A stretch of DNA of 5,707 nt from contig WFPT01000148.1 of assembly GCA_015487365.1 (NCBI GenBank), positions 1-5,707 of the forward strand, read 5' to 3'. Source of the DNA: Aquificaceae bacterium (GTDB lineage: Bacteria; Aquificota; Aquificia; Aquificales; Aquificaceae). Shown piece by piece: positions 4,003-5,707 of the stretch. The notes under the pieces are model-generated. The model was not told where the DNA came from. It did no database searches and saw only the letters and a program-made list of their open reading frames with translations. A program made the translations under genes and the position numbers. The first letter of the stretch is position 1; the number at the start of each line of letters is the position of its first letter.

Positions 4003-5707
4003 AGGTTCAGCACCTCAATTAAAAGGGGAGTCTCTACGGAAATCCCACATATAAAGCACTCACCCGTCCTTAAAGTGGGAAGCTTTTTTAAAACTTCCTC
4101 CCCCGCACTTTCTAAGTATGAAGATAGGGCACTCAGGTCGTTCCTGTTTACGGTCCTGAACATAATCTGTGTGTTTAGCTGGGATAAAACCCCCTTACTT
4201 ACACTTGCGGGCCTTTGGGTTATTACCCACAAACCCAAGTTAAACTTCCTCCCCTCAGAGGCTATCTTCCTGGCCATAACCAGGGAAGGGGTAAAGGAGG
4301 AAATGGAGCTTTCCGATTGACCCACCTCCGGGGCAAAGTTTTGGGCTTCCTCTAAGACCAGCAAGGTATTCCTTGGATTCTTCCTCTGCTCCTTAAAGAG
4401 CTCCTCCATTATAAAGCCCGCAAGGTTTAACCTACTCCTAAAGTCCAAAATATCCGAAAGGTCAAAGACCAATACTCCCCTGCTCCCCTTTAAAAACTCC
4501 CTCACCTTCTTAACCACCTCTGGTTGATTTTTTACAACCTCCTCGCCGTAAAAGTCCTTTAATACCTTTAAAAATTCCATAAACCCTTCCCTTATACTTC
4601 TTGATGGTATTCCTTCAAAAACCTCCTCTAAGCTCCCTTTTTCCCTCAAAGCCTTGGTTAGGTAATCCTTAGTCTCCCTCGCATCCTTTGAGCTTCCCAT
4701 GAGGTGGTGGTAAAAGCCAAACTCCTTTAAAAGCTCGCTTAAGTCTTCTAAGGAGTTTATGAGTAAGGTGTTATCTACCTTTAAAACTTCAAAGTCCCCG
4801 TATTCACCGTGCGGGTCTAAGACGAAAACCCTGAGCTCTTCATCCCTTAAAGCCTTTAAAACTTTCTTGGTGAAGAAGCTCTTCCCAGAGCCCGTAGTTC
4901 CAACTACCAAAAAGTGCCTCCTAAAATTTTCAAGGACGGGTAGGTTAAAAGTTATTTCCGTCCCATAAATTTTACCTACCTTAACACCCCCTCCAAATAT
5001 TCCCCCCCAATAATCCTTTAAGGGCATTAAGGGTGAGCCTACCTTCGGAGGCTCCCTCAAAGTTTGCACATTCTTTCCCCTTAACCTCCCCAAAACTTTC
5101 AACTTGGCAACCCTTACCTCCCCCCTCGCCTTTAACTTGTAAAGGAAGGTATAAACCTTCCTCCACTCTTCTTCCTCCGTTCCCGAAAAAATTTTTTTAA
5201 ACTCTTCAAGGGGGAGGAAGGCCTCCAAAGTCCCGTTACCTTCAAAGGGGTTTGTGAAAAAGTCCAAGTTGTAGAAATTTACCTTTAAAACCTTAACCAA
5301 AATTTCACCACCTACCGTTAAAAGGCTCTCCTCCTCAACACCCTCCCCCAAGATTAGGGCACTTAAATAGGAGCTATCCGTAGGACTTAAAAGGAAGCCT
5401 AAGATGTCGTCCAAGTTCTGAGAGTTTTTCTTTATTTCCTCAAAGTAGAGGTCAAGCTCCTTGGCCCTTTCCCCTTCAAGGTATATCCCCACCTCCAAGT
5501 TCCCGTAGGAGGGTGAGGTTCCCCTTCCCGTTATGTTTGCAGAGCCCAGGATGGCCCTCCTTTTGTCCGAAACCAAAAACTTTGCGTGGAGCCTGTCACA
5601 AAGATAAACCTTTCCTCCCCTTTCCTTTATTACCTTAAAGACCTCCTCGTCGGTAATCTGAACGTCCTTTTCCTCATAAAGCCTCACTATCACCTCAAGC
5701 CTTACCC
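3999..5707 (-). CDS. PLD-type (HKD) nuclease domain fused to HerA-like ATPase (5' end outside window)
   Basis: Numbering starts at GTG 5693. The N-terminal part is a phospholipase-D-superfamily half: strand and helix, then H36-x-K38-x4-D43 (LHAKFLVSD) and GSAN (50-53). About 125-225 resembles the HAS-barrel of HerA proteins, ending in LREPPKVG. The HerA/FtsK-fold ATPase follows: Walker A GTTGSGKS (265-272), LDPHGEYG (292-299), Walker B LLVLEEAQNFAP (444-455), ITQRP (491-495) and an arginine-finger-like FR (512-513). HerA enzymes are hexameric DNA pumps, classically paired with NurA nuclease in end resection; here the nuclease partner seems built in. A DNA repair, processing or defence role is inferred. 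GTG 5693 is an unlikely true start: the frame stays open to 5707 and the extra codons (VRLE before VIVRL) continue the expected PLD beta-strand, so the first part of the domain is missing. Only one HKD is visible. The stop overlaps uppP by ATGA. Confidence 0.88.
   Translation of the reverse strand, partial: VRLEVIVRLYEEKDVQITDEEVFKVIKERGGKVYLCDRLHAKFLVSDKRRAILGSANITGRGTSPSYGNLEVGIYLEGERAKELDLYFEEIKKNSQNLDDILGFLLSPTDSSYLSALILGEGVEEESLLTVGGEILVKVLKVNFYNLDFFTNPFEGNGTLEAFLPLEEFKKIFSGTEEEEWRKVYTFLYKLKARGEVRVAKLKVLGRLRGKNVQTLREPPKVGSPLMPLKDYWGGIFGGGVKVGKIYGTEITFNLPVLENFRRHFLVVGTTGSGKSFFTKKVLKALRDEELRVFVLDPHGEYGDFEVLKVDNTLLINSLEDLSELLKEFGFYHHLMGSSKDARETKDYLTKALREKGSLEEVFEGIPSRSIREGFMEFLKVLKDFYGEEVVKNQPEVVKKVREFLKGSRGVLVFDLSDILDFRSRLNLAGFIMEELFKEQRKNPRNTLLVLEEAQNFAPEVGQSESSISSFTPSLVMARKIASEGRKFNLGLWVITQRPASVSKGVLSQLNTQIMFRTVNRNDLSALSSYLESAGEEVLKKLPTLRTGECFICGISVETPLLIEVLNL
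4011..4016 (-). promoter_or_regulatory. Ribosome binding site of uppP
   Basis: GAGGTG sits 8 nt before the uppP ATG at 4002, inside the last codons of the PLD-HerA gene. With the ATGA stop-start overlap it supports the chosen uppP start and coupled translation. Confidence 0.75.

Noticed and set aside
4981..5166. 61-residue minus-strand frame inside the PLD-HerA gene
   Set aside because: It is in another frame of the same strand, inside continuous HerA HAS-barrel coding; a Gly-rich by-product.
5691..5693. GTG as the true start of the PLD-HerA gene
   Set aside because: The frame stays open to the right edge and the added codons continue the PLD beta-strand expected before the HKD motif, so the domain would be cut in half by this start.
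1..5707. CRISPR arrays, tRNA/rRNA genes, insertion sequences, prophage or attachment sites
   Set aside because: No regularly spaced direct repeats, cloverleaf sequence, transposase motifs or terminal inverted repeats were found; coding is almost continuous.

Overview
The window looks like chromosome from a thermophilic bacterium, most likely of the Aquificales (Hydrogenobacter/Thermocrinis-like). Proteins are rich in Lys, Glu and hydrophobic residues and poor in Gln. Arg is encoded mostly by AGG and Ile often by ATA, coding strands are purine-rich, and genes are tightly packed with overlapping ends. The lineage is inferred from protein style and codon use, not from a database match.

Layout. 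(1) Positions 1-1751, minus strand: a two-gene respiratory unit running off the left edge. It consists of a membrane-anchored pentaheme cytochrome c of the ActA type followed by a Tat-exported molybdopterin-oxidoreductase-fold protein of the ActB type, with only its first 367 residues inside the window. The gene order and sequence resemble the start of an alternative complex III (ACIII) operon or a close relative. An NrfD-like quinone-binding membrane subunit would be expected beyond position 1. (2) Positions 1752-1800: a 49-bp divergent spacer carrying a consensus sigma-54 (-24/-12) promoter aimed at the cytochrome gene, so this unit is probably switched on by an enhancer-binding activator. 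Two 7-7-7 dyads lie upstream of that promoter, inside the start of the opposing gene. (3) Positions 1801-2514, plus strand: rsmI, the 16S rRNA C1402 ribose 2'-O-methyltransferase. (4) Positions 2511-5707, minus strand: an overlapping three-gene unit read in the order PLD-HerA fusion, uppP, mazG. The first gene enters from the right edge and joins a phospholipase-D-type (HKD) nuclease domain to a HerA-type hexameric DNA-pumping ATPase. uppP recycles undecaprenyl pyrophosphate for the cell wall and mazG hydrolyses non-canonical NTPs. mazG and rsmI converge and share a TTAA that supplies both stop codons.

The points most worth following are the sigma-54 control of an ACIII-like module, the ActB-like subunit that keeps a full [4Fe-4S] cysteine set but shows no cysteine at the expected molybdenum-ligand region, and the single-polypeptide HKD nuclease-HerA fusion. 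No RNA genes, CRISPR arrays, insertion sequences or clear intrinsic terminators were seen. No stretch over 300 bases lacks a gene.
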